A DNA stretch of 64,000 bases from Mucilaginibacter jinjuensis (GTDB lineage Bacteria > Bacteroidota > Bacteroidia > Sphingobacteriales > Sphingobacteriaceae), in NCBI RefSeq assembly GCF_028596025.1, contig NZ_CP117167.1, positions 620,001-684,000 of the forward strand, written 5' to 3'. The position numbers were made by a program, and so were the translations under genes. The notes below the pieces were generated by a model. The model saw only the letters and a list, made by a program, of their open reading frames with translations, was not told the DNA's origin and searched no databases. This document shows positions 52,543 through 60,960 of the stretch, in pieces. The stretch's first letter is position 1. Each line of letters starts with the position of its first letter.

Positions 52543-53601
52543 ATGAGTAAATCATCGCAGCGGACAAAATTTAAGAGGGTCAATCTGATCGCAATTGTTT
52601 CGCTTTTTGCTGTGATTTTGGCTGGTGGCATTGTGCGTAGTAGTGGATCTGGAATGGGTTGCCCCGACTGGCCTAAATGTTTTGGACGGTACGTACCGCC
52701 TACTGACGTTTCTCAGTTACCTAAAGATTACAAGCAGGCTTATGTAGCCGGCAGGGTTAAAAAGAACCTTCGCTTTGCCAGAACACTAGATGTATTTGGA
52801 TACAGTAACCTGGCCAAACGCATCCGCGAAGACAAATCTATTTTAATACCTGAAGATTTTAACGCCGCCAATACCTGGACAGAATATGCAAACCGTTTGG
52901 TTGGTGTAATTGCAGGTTTTGCAATGATATTAACGCTGGTTTATTCGTTCAGCTACCGCAATGATGTAAAGCTGATTCCTGTATTAAGTATTATTAACCT
53001 GATACTGGTAGGTTTTCAGGGATGGTTGGGATCCATTGTGGTATCAACCAACTTAACCAGCTGGATAGTTACTGTACACATGCTGTTAGCACTGGCTATT
53101 TTGGCTATCAGCATTTATACCTATCATTTGGCGCTTACTTATAATAAGCAAAGCAACAAGGTGAATGGGTTGGTGATTACAATAGCGATCATTTCACTAA
53201 TCATCAGTATTGTGCAGATTGTGATCGGTACAGATGTGCGTGAAGAAATTGACGCGGTATCAAACCATTTGCAAGGCTATCGCGAAGATTGGATTAATAG
53301 TGTAGGTGCTGTATTTGCCAACCACCGTACATTGGCTATCGGTGTTTTGGTGATCAATGTGATCTTATACGGTTTGATCCGTAAGAACTATAACAGACAT
53401 TCGGTGCCGCAGCAACTGATGAGTTTTACATTTCTGATGATATTGCTGCAGATTGTAACCGGCGTTGTTTTATCGTATTGGATGTTGCCACCATTTGCAC
53501 AGGCAGCACACATTTTACTGGCGAGCCTAGTTTTTGGCGCGCAATTTTATCTGTTGCTTAATTTGCAAAAAGCGGCAGGGGTGAAGGGAGGAAAGATATG
53601 A
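52543..53601 (+). CDS. ctaA: Heme A synthase (CtaA/COX15)
   Basis: A 352-residue membrane protein that converts heme O to heme A for the oxidase. The first segment is followed by the paired cysteines in GCPDWPKCFG. Conserved His residues occur at helix ends (TVHMLLALAIL, FANHRTLAIGV, AAHILLASLVF), and seven or eight membrane helices are expected. Four bases overlap the start of ctaB. Confidence 0.95.
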   Translation: MSKSSQRTKFKRVNLIAIVSLFAVILAGGIVRSSGSGMGCPDWPKCFGRYVPPTDVSQLPKDYKQAYVAGRVKKNLRFARTLDVFGYSNLAKRIREDKSILIPEDFNAANTWTEYANRLVGVIAGFAMILTLVYSFSYRNDVKLIPVLSIINLILVGFQGWLGSIVVSTNLTSWIVTVHMLLALAILAISIYTYHLALTYNKQSNKVNGLVITIAIISLIISIVQIVIGTDVREEIDAVSNHLQGYREDWINSVGAVFANHRTLAIGVLVINVILYGLIRKNYNRHSVPQQLMSFTFLMILLQIVTGVVLSYWMLPPFAQAAHILLASLVFGAQFYLLLNLQKAAGVKGGKI

Positions 53602-54488
53602 GTTTTAAAGATTTTAAGAACCTGGTTAAACTCAGACTAACTCTTCTGGTGGTTTTCTCGGCCTCTATATCTTTTTTAATAGGTAGTAGGGTTACTAATG
53701 AAGAAGAGATTCATTATATAGGCTGGGGGCATATCAACTGGACCAACTGGGCGATGTTGATTGTTGGCGGTTTCCTGGTAACAGGTGCGGCCAACTGCTT
53801 TAACGAAATTATAGAGAAGGACTTGGATAAGTTAATGACCCGTACTTCTGACCGTCCACTGCCATCTGAAAGGATGACGACAGGTCAGGCACTGGTTATA
53901 GGCTTATTTATGGCCTTAGCAGGTACTTATTTACTGGGCAGATTGAATTTGCTGACAGGTTTCCTGTCTGTATTCTCAATCATCCTGTATGCTTTTGCTT
54001 ATACGCCGTTAAAGCGTAAATCGCCAATTGCAGTATTTGTAGGTGCTATACCGGGTGCATTGCCACCGCTTATTGGTTACGTGGCTGCGCATCCAAAAAT
54101 TGATGAAATTGCCCTGATACTTTTCGGTATCCAGTTTATGTGGCAGTTTACTCACTTTTATGCTTTGGCATGGGTGCTGGATGATGATTATAAGCTGGGC
54201 GGGTTCAGACTTTTACCTACCGGAAAGCGCGATTTAACAAGTGCAATAGTTACCTTTGCTACGGCGTTGATCTTATTGCCTGTGAGCCTGTTACCTACTT
54301 ATTTTGGTTATGGCGGTTATTACGTTGGCGGTGTATCATTGATATGCAGCTTAATATTTTTATACCAGGCATTTAACCTGATGCGCACTTTAGAAATTAA
54401 AGCCGCACGTACGTTAATGTTCGGTTCATTTTTATACCTGCCTGTAGTGCAGTTAATGTTTTTATTTGATTTTATAGGGAAGCGATAA
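53598..54488 (+). CDS. ctaB: Heme O synthase (protoheme IX farnesyltransferase)
   Basis: A 296-residue UbiA-family prenyltransferase, known as CtaB or CyoE. It adds farnesyl to heme B. The two acidic motifs are visible: NCFNEIIEKDLDKLMTRT with the following SDRPLPS, and AWVLDDDYKLGGFRLLP. About nine membrane helices. It overlaps ctaA by 4 bp and the next gene by 1 bp, so it is translated in series. Confidence 0.95.
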   Translation: MSFKDFKNLVKLRLTLLVVFSASISFLIGSRVTNEEEIHYIGWGHINWTNWAMLIVGGFLVTGAANCFNEIIEKDLDKLMTRTSDRPLPSERMTTGQALVIGLFMALAGTYLLGRLNLLTGFLSVFSIILYAFAYTPLKRKSPIAVFVGAIPGALPPLIGYVAAHPKIDEIALILFGIQFMWQFTHFYALAWVLDDDYKLGGFRLLPTGKRDLTSAIVTFATALILLPVSLLPTYFGYGGYYVGGVSLICSLIFLYQAFNLMRTLEIKAARTLMFGSFLYLPVVQLMFLFDFIGKR

Positions 54489-55069
54489 TGATGGCTCAGA
54501 TACAGCAAGACAAAGACAGGCTTAACCTGGCACCTAAAAAATTTAACATGTGGATTTTCCTTTTCACATCGTTTATGTTTTTTATGGCGCTTACCAGCGG
54601 CTTTATAGTTTATAGCGGCGGTAAGGGGCATGGCCTTGGTTTTAACATGCCTAACATATTTGCAGTTAGTACAGGTGTAATTGTACTAAGCAGCTTAACG
54701 ATATTTCTGGCTTCAAACGCGGCTAAACGCCTGCAGTTTCAGAAGCAGCGCCTGTTTTTATGGGCAACAATAGCACTTGGCGTTATATTTTTTGTGTTGC
54801 AGGTTTATGCCTGGAGCCTTTTAATTAAGGGCGGTATCTATTTTACCAACCCTAATGCCTCACAATCCTTCGTTTATGTGTTTACCGGCATGCATTTGCT
54901 ACACATTTTGGCGGGTTTGTTGTTACTAATTAATACCCTGGTGAAATTATATAAAAATACTCCCCAGGTACTGAACTTGTATAATATGGACATGTCATCA
55001 ATATTTTGGCATTTTCTTGATATTATATGGATTTATCTCTATGTTTTTTTACTTTTGAACCAACGTTAA
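54488..55069 (+). CDS. Heme-copper oxidase subunit III-like protein 1
   Basis: A 193-residue membrane protein with five helices, of the subunit III family. GMHLLHILAGLLLLI and SSIFWHFLDIIWIYLYVFLLL match the conserved fourth and fifth helices. It starts at the last base of ctaB (an ATG one codon later is equally possible). Two subunit-III-like genes follow one another; this is the shorter, and probably a structural partner of the oxidase. Confidence 0.9.
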   Translation: MMAQIQQDKDRLNLAPKKFNMWIFLFTSFMFFMALTSGFIVYSGGKGHGLGFNMPNIFAVSTGVIVLSSLTIFLASNAAKRLQFQKQRLFLWATIALGVIFFVLQVYAWSLLIKGGIYFTNPNASQSFVYVFTGMHLLHILAGLLLLINTLVKLYKNTPQVLNLYNMDMSSIFWHFLDIIWIYLYVFLLLNQR

Positions 55070-55089
55070 ACAATTCTATTTAAGTACAC

Positions 55090-55800
55090 ATGAGTACAGC
55101 AGTATCACCAATTGACGAAGTTAAAACCACACCATGGTCTGGCGGCCGCTCGCCATTCTCGGTTGAATATGGTAAAATAATGATGTGGTTTTTTCTGTTA
55201 TCAGATGCCTTCACTTTCTCGTCATTATTAATTGCTTACGGTGCCCTACGTTTCAGCTCAAACAGCTGGCCGGCTCCCGATTTAGTTTTCCAATCAGTTC
55301 CCGGCCTTATTGAGGGTGGTGCTCCACTTGTATTTGTGGGTATCATGACGTTTATCCTCATCATGAGCTCTGTAACCATGGTATTAGGTGTAGAAGCCGG
55401 CCATCGTGGTGCTAAAAAGGAAGTAGCTATATGGTTAGTATTGACTGTAATTGGTGGTTTTATGTTCTTAGGTTGCCAGGCATTAGAGTGGCACCACTTA
55501 TACCAGGACGGTTTCTGGTGGGGACGTATCCCTAAAGACCTGACTGAGTATTTCCACCATGGCGATATCCTGTCTAAAACTTATTCTCAACAGTTTGCAA
55601 ACTTATTCTTTACCATAACTGGTTTCCACGGTTTCCACGTATTTACTGGTGTTATCATCAACATCATTATTTTGGTTAACGTATTAATGGGTACTTACGA
55701 AAAACGCGGCAGCTACCTGATGGTTGAAAAAGTTGGCCTTTACTGGCACTTTGTAGACCTTGTTTGGGTATTCGTATTTACTTTCTTCTATTTAGTATAA
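55090..55800 (+). CDS. coxC: Cytochrome c oxidase subunit III-like protein 2
   Basis: A 236-residue subunit III with five to six membrane helices: PFSVEYGKIMMWFFLLSDAF, GFHGFHVFTGVIINIIILV and LYWHFVDLVWVFVFTFFYL are the family segments. It stabilises subunit I and its proton uptake. The extra loop (about 140-175; WHHLYQDGFWWGRIPKD) is absent from the preceding short copy. Confidence 0.94.
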   Translation: MSTAVSPIDEVKTTPWSGGRSPFSVEYGKIMMWFFLLSDAFTFSSLLIAYGALRFSSNSWPAPDLVFQSVPGLIEGGAPLVFVGIMTFILIMSSVTMVLGVEAGHRGAKKEVAIWLVLTVIGGFMFLGCQALEWHHLYQDGFWWGRIPKDLTEYFHHGDILSKTYSQQFANLFFTITGFHGFHVFTGVIINIIILVNVLMGTYEKRGSYLMVEKVGLYWHFVDLVWVFVFTFFYLV

Positions 55801-55820
55801 AACATTAACTGATCAATTAT

Positions 55821-56168
55821 ATGTCAGCAGAAAACACACACGCAGCTCATCACGAAGGCGAAGAGCACGAATCAATGACCAAAAAGAAAATCTGGGGAGT
55901 ATTCTGGATCCTTTTAGGTATCACTACTATCGAATTTATCATAGCGCTTTACCTGGTACCTCACGGTATTATCCCACTTAAAGCTGCTAACCCGGTATAT
56001 ATCATTTTAACGCTATTTAAAGCATTCTACATTATCGCGTACTTTATGCACTTAAAGTTCGAGAAAGTAGGTTTAATATATGCAGTGGTTGTGCCTGTTC
56101 TGTTCATCATCGGTTTGATCCTGGTACTTACTAACGAAAGCCACCACTGGATCGATCTGAGGGCGTAA
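55821..56168 (+). CDS. Cytochrome c oxidase subunit IV
   Basis: A 115-residue three-helix membrane protein of the prokaryotic oxidase subunit IV type (WGVFWILLGITTIEFIIALY; YIILTLFKAFYIIAYFMHL, residues FYIIAYFMHLKFE). The N-terminus is His- and Glu-rich (HAAHHEGEEHE), similar in style to the His-rich end of subunit I. It overlaps the next gene by one base. Confidence 0.9.
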   Translation: MSAENTHAAHHEGEEHESMTKKKIWGVFWILLGITTIEFIIALYLVPHGIIPLKAANPVYIILTLFKAFYIIAYFMHLKFEKVGLIYAVVVPVLFIIGLILVLTNESHHWIDLRA

Positions 56169-56866
56169 TGAACAAAAATACAACCGTTAAAAAGGTTTTA
56201 ATCCTGGTACTCATCCTAGCAGTACCGGGATTTTTATATTATTTGCTAACCGCAAAGGGTAAAAACCGCTATAAGCCGTTACCATTTTACGGACCCAAAG
56301 TGGTTGCCCAAACCGGCCATAAGTTTCACGGTAAGTATATCCCCGATACCATTTACCATAAGCTGCCCGATTTTAACTTGGTTGATCAGGACAATCAACC
56401 GGTATCCCTGAAGTCGTTCGATAACAAGATCTTCGTTGCCGGATTTTTTTATACGCACTGCCCATCCATCTGCGACCAGGTAAACAGTAACCTGGATAGT
56501 TTGGTAAAAGGTTATGCGCATAACAAAATGCTGCACTTTGTTTCGATCACTGTCGACCCGATGCATGATTCGCCTGCTATATTAAAAGCTTATGCAGGCA
56601 AACAGGTATCAAGCGCTAAATGGCAGTTTTTAACCGGCGATACTACAACCATCTACAACCTTGCAGCCAAGGGCTTTTTGGTGAATGCCGCACATGCCGG
56701 TAATAATGAATTTGTGGTTGACGATAAGCTGGTGTTAATTGATGCTGATAAGCGTATCCGCGGCTATTACTCGGGCACATCCATAATTGATATGAACCGT
56801 CTGAATGATGAGATCAAAGTATTGATTGCCGAAGAATTAAGAAAAATTAAAGCTCCTGATTTGTAA
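56168..56866 (+). CDS. Sco1/SenC-family copper chaperone
   Basis: A 232-residue protein with one N-terminal membrane anchor (about 8-27) and a periplasmic thioredoxin fold. It delivers copper to the CuA site of subunit II. The copper-binding cysteines are in THCPSICD (C98, C102), and TVDPMHDSPAILKAY follows. The conserved third copper ligand, a His shortly before the (K)LVLID strand, is not seen: the segment reads FVVDDKLVLID (182-192), with the nearest His about ten residues earlier. It overlaps the next gene by one base. Confidence 0.92.
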   Translation: MNKNTTVKKVLILVLILAVPGFLYYLLTAKGKNRYKPLPFYGPKVVAQTGHKFHGKYIPDTIYHKLPDFNLVDQDNQPVSLKSFDNKIFVAGFFYTHCPSICDQVNSNLDSLVKGYAHNKMLHFVSITVDPMHDSPAILKAYAGKQVSSAKWQFLTGDTTTIYNLAAKGFLVNAAHAGNNEFVVDDKLVLIDADKRIRGYYSGTSIIDMNRLNDEIKVLIAEELRKIKAPDL

Positions 56867-57444
56867 TGATTACTAATGATAAACTGATTTTCCGGTTTGT
56901 AGCCGGTATCTCAATATTTGTATTTGTGGTGGTGGTGATATTGAGCATGAAGATACTCCCTGTACCGCACCCGCTGCCTGCCTTCACCATCTTTTTGCCC
57001 AAGCTCAATGCCTTGTTAAATGGTACTTGCAGCGTGTTATTACTGCTCTCGTTATACTTTATCCGCAAGGGTGATGTAGCGGTTCATAAAACTATCAATA
57101 TCGTTGCATTTTGTTTATCAGCATTGTTCCTGGTGTCGTATATCACATTCCATTGGCTGGCTCCTGAAACCAAGTTTGGTGATTTAAACGGCGACCATGT
57201 GGTTGATGCTGCCGAGAAAGCTGCTGCCGGAGGCGTGCGTTACGTTTATTATGTGATTTTGATTACACACATTATATTGGCTGCTGGTGTTTTACCATTA
57301 ATTTTGCTGAGCTTTTACCGTGGACTGCAAATGCAGGTAGCTAAACACAAGAAACTGGTAAGATGGACGTTTCCTATATGGTTGTACGTTACAGTTACCG
57401 GGGTAATTGTTTATTTGATGATTTCGCCATATTACCATTTTTAA
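56866..57444 (+). CDS. DUF420 membrane protein
   Basis: A 192-residue protein with about five membrane helices (near 8-28, 45-63, 75-93, 122-142, 163-183), of the DUF420 (CtaM-like) family that is linked to cytochrome oxidase maturation in other bacteria. THWLAPETKFGD-like FHWLAPETKFGDLNGDHVVD contains a DxNxDHxxD stretch. It sits in the oxidase cluster directly after sco, supporting that role. Confidence 0.9.
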   Translation: MITNDKLIFRFVAGISIFVFVVVVILSMKILPVPHPLPAFTIFLPKLNALLNGTCSVLLLLSLYFIRKGDVAVHKTINIVAFCLSALFLVSYITFHWLAPETKFGDLNGDHVVDAAEKAAAGGVRYVYYVILITHIILAAGVLPLILLSFYRGLQMQVAKHKKLVRWTFPIWLYVTVTGVIVYLMISPYYHF

Positions 57445-57468
57445 AATACTTAACCGTAAATTTGCGTT

Positions 57469-57747
57469 ATGAAAAGCTTAAGATTGTTGATCGCCACTGT
57501 GTTTGTTGCGCTAAGCTTATTAACTACAACACAGCATGCAAAAGCACAATGTGCCATGTGTACTGCCACGGTTGAAAGTAATTCTAAAAGCGGCCATAAT
57601 GAAACTAATGGCTTAAACCATGGTATTATGTACCTGCTGGCCGCCCCTTACCTGGCCGTAGGCTTATGCGCCTGGATCTGGTACAAAAAGTATCGCCGCA
57701 AGGATGTTGATCTAAACATGCGTGATCAAAAAATTCACCTGAATTAA
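57469..57747 (+). CDS. Small exported membrane protein with CAMC motif
   Basis: A 92-residue protein with a signal peptide (through KAQ), then CAMCTATVES and one membrane segment (about 50-68), ending in a basic tail. A CxxC just after the signal followed by a short anchor suggests copper or redox handling for the oxidase. It is 24 bp after the DUF420 gene and is the last gene of the act/cox cluster. Confidence 0.8.
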   Translation: MKSLRLLIATVFVALSLLTTTQHAKAQCAMCTATVESNSKSGHNETNGLNHGIMYLLAAPYLAVGLCAWIWYKKYRRKDVDLNMRDQKIHLN

Positions 57748-57789
57748 TTTTCTGTCTGAGGTTTGCCTCATCATTTCACATCAACCTAA

Positions 57790-58197
57790 ATGAGCCAAAC
57801 ACCCAAATACAAAGCCATGATGGCGGGCAAATGTCCGCGTTGCCGTCGGGGCAATATGTTTAGCGGCAGCATGTATGGCTTTGATAAAAATAGTACCAAT
57901 ATTTACTGCCCGCATTGCGGGATGAAGTTTGAGATAGAGCCAGGTTACTTTTATGCCGCCATGTATGTGAGCTATGCGCTCAATGTATCGCAGGCAGTTA
58001 CCATTGGTTTGCTCACTTATATTATCACACAAAACAGTACATCGCCATGGTTATATCTGGCAACAATACTGGGGGGCTGCTTCTTGCTGGCCCCGTTTAA
58101 CTATCGCTATTCACGTATAATCTTACTATATTGGTTATCGCCAAAAGTACATTATCAGCCTTATTTAGATACAGATGATAAGCCAGGACACGCTTAA
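57790..58197 (+). CDS. DUF983 zinc-ribbon membrane protein
   Basis: A 135-residue DUF983 protein. An N-terminal zinc ribbon (CPRCRRGNMF and CPHCGMKFEIEPG) is followed by two membrane helices (about 55-80 and 85-105). Such proteins are often next to oxidase genes; the function is not known. Its end overlaps the next gene by 23 bp. Confidence 0.9.
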   Translation: MSQTPKYKAMMAGKCPRCRRGNMFSGSMYGFDKNSTNIYCPHCGMKFEIEPGYFYAAMYVSYALNVSQAVTIGLLTYIITQNSTSPWLYLATILGGCFLLAPFNYRYSRIILLYWLSPKVHYQPYLDTDDKPGHA

Positions 58198-58834
58198 TTT
58201 TTTAAAAGACGTAACCCTGAACAATAACCGCGAATGGTTTCAGGATAATAAAGACCGGTACGACATTGCACGCGAAAACGTGCTCGACTTTACCGCTGCC
58301 ATGATTAAGGAACTGGCCAAAACAGATCCCGGCGTTGCTGATGCCGACCCTAAGAAAGCAGTAAAGCGCATTTATCGCGACATCCGTTTCAGTAAAGATA
58401 AAACGCCTTATAAGAATCACTTTGGTATTGGGCTGTCTTCACTTAATGCCAGTAAGGACACTACCGGTTATTATATTCATATTATGCCCGGAGGTTCTTT
58501 CGCCGGGGGCGGATACTGGCAGCCAACAGCAGAGCATATTAAAGCCATCCGCCAGGAAATTGATTACAATGCGGCTGAATTAAAAGGAATTGTTGATAAT
58601 CCGGAATATCTGAAATTATTTGGCAACATCCGAAATGAAAATAGTTTAAAAACCCTACCGAGAGGGTATGAGCCCACTCACCCGGATATTAGTCTGCTGA
58701 AAATAAAGGATTTTATCGGCATGCATACTTTTACCGATGCTGCCATACAAAAAGCCAACAGTCCTCAAGTGGTTGCAGATGTATTGGCCAAAATATATCC
58801 GCTGAATGATTTTCTGAATAATGCTATTGCCTAA
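58175..58834 (+). CDS. DUF2461 (TIGR02453) family protein
   Basis: A 219-residue cytoplasmic protein with the family start TLNFLKDVTLNNNREWFQDN, then IYRDIRFSKDKTPYKNHFGI, then GGGYWQPTAEHIKAIRQEID. Function of the family is unknown. The 23-bp overlap with DUF983 implies coupled expression. Confidence 0.93.
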   Translation: MISQDTLNFLKDVTLNNNREWFQDNKDRYDIARENVLDFTAAMIKELAKTDPGVADADPKKAVKRIYRDIRFSKDKTPYKNHFGIGLSSLNASKDTTGYYIHIMPGGSFAGGGYWQPTAEHIKAIRQEIDYNAAELKGIVDNPEYLKLFGNIRNENSLKTLPRGYEPTHPDISLLKIKDFIGMHTFTDAAIQKANSPQVVADVLAKIYPLNDFLNNAIA

Positions 58835-58846
58835 TTCTTTTAACCT

Positions 58847-59698
58847 ATGATAAAACTAAAGTATTTATTAGCCGCTGCCGTATTGTGCGTAAGTATGCAC
58901 TCATGTAAAATACTCTCAACTAAAAGCTACAAAGCAATGGTAGCCGAGCGCGATTCACTATCTACACGTACCACATCATTGGAAGCACAGGTAGATCAAT
59001 TAAAAGCCGATACCGCCCGCTTACACGGTGAATTGAGCGAGCAGAAAAGAAAGTTTAATGAGCTGCAGGATGGCTATGATATGCTGAATGCAAGTTATAC
59101 CGAGGCCAATAGTAAACTGCATAAAAGCTCATCTCAGGTAAACAAACTATCAACCGATTTGCAACAACGTGAGGCACGCCTGAAAGAGGTGGAAGATATT
59201 TTAAAACGCCGCGATGAAGCCACCAATGCTTTGAAAGCCAAATTGCAACAGGCCTTATTGGGTTTCCAGCAAAGTGGTTTAACGGTTGATATCCGTAACG
59301 GGAAGGTTTATGTGTCGCTGACTGATAAATTGTTGTTCCCGTCAGGCAGTATTGTGATTGATGATAAAGGTAAAGCTGCCCTAAAACAAGTTGCCGCAGT
59401 GCTGAATAAAGAGCCGGATATTAACCTGGCGATTGAAGGGCATACAGACGATAAGCGTGTATTGAACCTGGGCCAGATTAAAGATAACTGGGACCTGAGC
59501 GTACTGCGCGCCACATCGGTAAGCCGTTATATGGTAGAGACGGAAAACATGGACCCGAAACGAATTACTGCCACAGGTAAAGGCGAGTTTCAACCGATTG
59601 ATCCGGCCAACACACCTGAAGCCCGTGCCCGTAACCGACGGATTGAAATTGTGCTGACACCAAAACTGGATGAACTGTATAATTTAATTACAAAATAA
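58847..59698 (+). CDS. OmpA-family lipoprotein with coiled coil
   Basis: A 283-residue outer-membrane lipoprotein that binds peptidoglycan. Signal with lipobox MHSCK (around C20), a long coiled coil (about 30-135; heptads of LEAQVDQLKADTARL type), and a C-terminal OmpA domain (150-275) with INLAIEGHTDDKR and ARNRRIEIVL, including the D and R residues that contact diaminopimelate. It follows DUF2461 by 12 bp. Confidence 0.93.
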   Translation: MIKLKYLLAAAVLCVSMHSCKILSTKSYKAMVAERDSLSTRTTSLEAQVDQLKADTARLHGELSEQKRKFNELQDGYDMLNASYTEANSKLHKSSSQVNKLSTDLQQREARLKEVEDILKRRDEATNALKAKLQQALLGFQQSGLTVDIRNGKVYVSLTDKLLFPSGSIVIDDKGKAALKQVAAVLNKEPDINLAIEGHTDDKRVLNLGQIKDNWDLSVLRATSVSRYMVETENMDPKRITATGKGEFQPIDPANTPEARARNRRIEIVLTPKLDELYNLITK

Positions 59699-59730
59699 CC
59701 CCTCCCAACCCTCCCCGAAGGGAGGGCTTT
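59696..59730 (+). repeat. Stop-codon-associated TAACCCCTCCC repeat / terminator
   Basis: Begins at the OmpA stop codon, TAACCCCTCCCAACC, and contains the hairpin CCCTCCC-CGAA-GGGAGGG (59709-59726) followed by CTTT. Third member of the family at 11312 and 17992. Confidence 0.7.
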
Positions 59731-59746
59731 ATGTATATTTATTTCT

Positions 59747-60523
59747 ATGAAGAAATACGCCATCATTTCAGACATACACGGAAACCTGCATGCCTTGCTG
59801 GCCGTTTTAAAGGATATTAAATCGCGCGAGATTGAGACCATTATTAACCTGGGCGATCATTTCTATGGCGCTTTGGAGCCGGAAGGTGTAGCGCAGGTTT
59901 TACGTGAGAACTCGATGATCAACATCCGTGGCAATACCGACCGTGCTATACTGGAAAGCCTGGAACGCGATGGTATGAAGTCTGATAAGCCGGAAATGCA
60001 ACGGGTTAAAGGCGAGTTATCTCAACAGACTATCGAATGGATCAAAGAACTGCCTTTAACTGCCACCTGTGATGGTACCTTCTTTATTTGCCACGGCACT
60101 CCCGAATGCGATAACGAATACCTGCTGGAAGAAGTAACTGCTAATGGCGTATTTGTTTACAATGATGAAGATTTGATTGAGAAGGTAAAAGATATTAAAG
60201 AGCGCATCATCCTATGCGGCCACTCGCACGTAAACCGCACCATCTATCTCTCTAACGATAAAATTATCCTGAACCCGGGCAGTGTTGGGCTACCGGCCTA
60301 TTTAGGTTCAGAGAAGTACCAGCACCGCTTCGCCATGGAATCGATGACGCCACATGCTAAGTACGCTATTGTTGATATAACCGGCACTCATGTTAATATA
60401 GAACAGGTACACGTAACCTATGATTGGAAAACGGCCTCAGAAACTGCCCGTAGTAATGGCAACCCTAACTGGGCCGAGTTTTTACTGCACGGCAGGATGC
60501 CGAAGGATTTGAGAGTGAAGTAG
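59747..60523 (+). CDS. Metallophosphoesterase (YfcE/MJ0936-like)
   Basis: A 258-residue calcineurin-like phosphoesterase. Di-metal ligands: D9 and H11 in ISDIHGNLHAL, D in NLGDHFYG, N and D in IRGNTDRAI, H in FICHGTPE, and GHSHVN near the end. The family includes phosphodiesterases on small substrates; the exact substrate is not visible. It starts right after the repeat described at 59696. Confidence 0.95.
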   Translation: MKKYAIISDIHGNLHALLAVLKDIKSREIETIINLGDHFYGALEPEGVAQVLRENSMINIRGNTDRAILESLERDGMKSDKPEMQRVKGELSQQTIEWIKELPLTATCDGTFFICHGTPECDNEYLLEEVTANGVFVYNDEDLIEKVKDIKERIILCGHSHVNRTIYLSNDKIILNPGSVGLPAYLGSEKYQHRFAMESMTPHAKYAIVDITGTHVNIEQVHVTYDWKTASETARSNGNPNWAEFLLHGRMPKDLRVK

Positions 60524-60575
60524 AGGAGGAGTGGCAGTTTGTTTAGTTGCAGTAGCAGTATATGCCTTTAAATTT

Positions 60576-60652
60576 GTCATTGCTAGGTACGAAGCAATCT
60601 AGTAGCTATGCAGATCAAAAAGCATTGTCACGTTGTTACTCTCCTCGCAGAC
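60576..60652. repeat. GTCAT-family repeat (type A), degraded copy
   Basis: GTCATTGCTAGGTACGAAGC on the left and CTCCTCGCAGAC on the right, with the ATGAC end changed. It lies in the gap between the phosphoesterase and the leftward operon, next to an AGTAGCAGT run (60530-60562). Confidence 0.6.
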
Positions 60653-60656
60653 AAAA

Positions 60657-60944
60657 TCAAAGTTTATCAAAAACTGTAATCGTTTTACCTGAAATAGAGT
60701 TTAGATCGATTTCTAAAGATGGATCAATAACTTTAATTATTAAGCCTATTTCAGACTGTTGTGGGCCTGAATAGTCAACATATTCTACAGCATCAATCTC
60801 ATAAATAGCAGTGATATTATTGTCGACAACTTTGATTAGGTTTCCAACACTAATTTCGCCATTAATAATATCGCCGGTAAGTACTAAGCCAATACCAACA
60901 ATACTAAATGATTTATTAGCTCTAAAGGTTGCTGCTACCGCCAC
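60657..60944 (-). CDS. Small protein resembling EF-Tu domain 2
   Basis: A 95-residue protein with the beta-barrel pattern of translation-factor domain 2: SFSIVGIGLVLTGDIINGEISVGNLIKV parallels the FSIxGRGxVxTGxVxxGxIxxGD consensus, followed by GLIIKVIDPSLEIDL, as in the closing strands of that domain. No GTPase domain is attached. The start is GTG at 60944, inside a run of (A/G)GTGGC(G/A)GTAGCAG repeat, so the true N-terminus may have been lost or lie a few codons later. It is last in an operon, 16 bp after rfbC. Role unknown. Confidence 0.65.
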   Translation of the reverse strand: MAVAATFRANKSFSIVGIGLVLTGDIINGEISVGNLIKVVDNNITAIYEIDAVEYVDYSGPQQSEIGLIIKVIDPSLEIDLNSISGKTITVFDKL

Positions 60945-60960
60945 TCGCCACTGCTACTCC

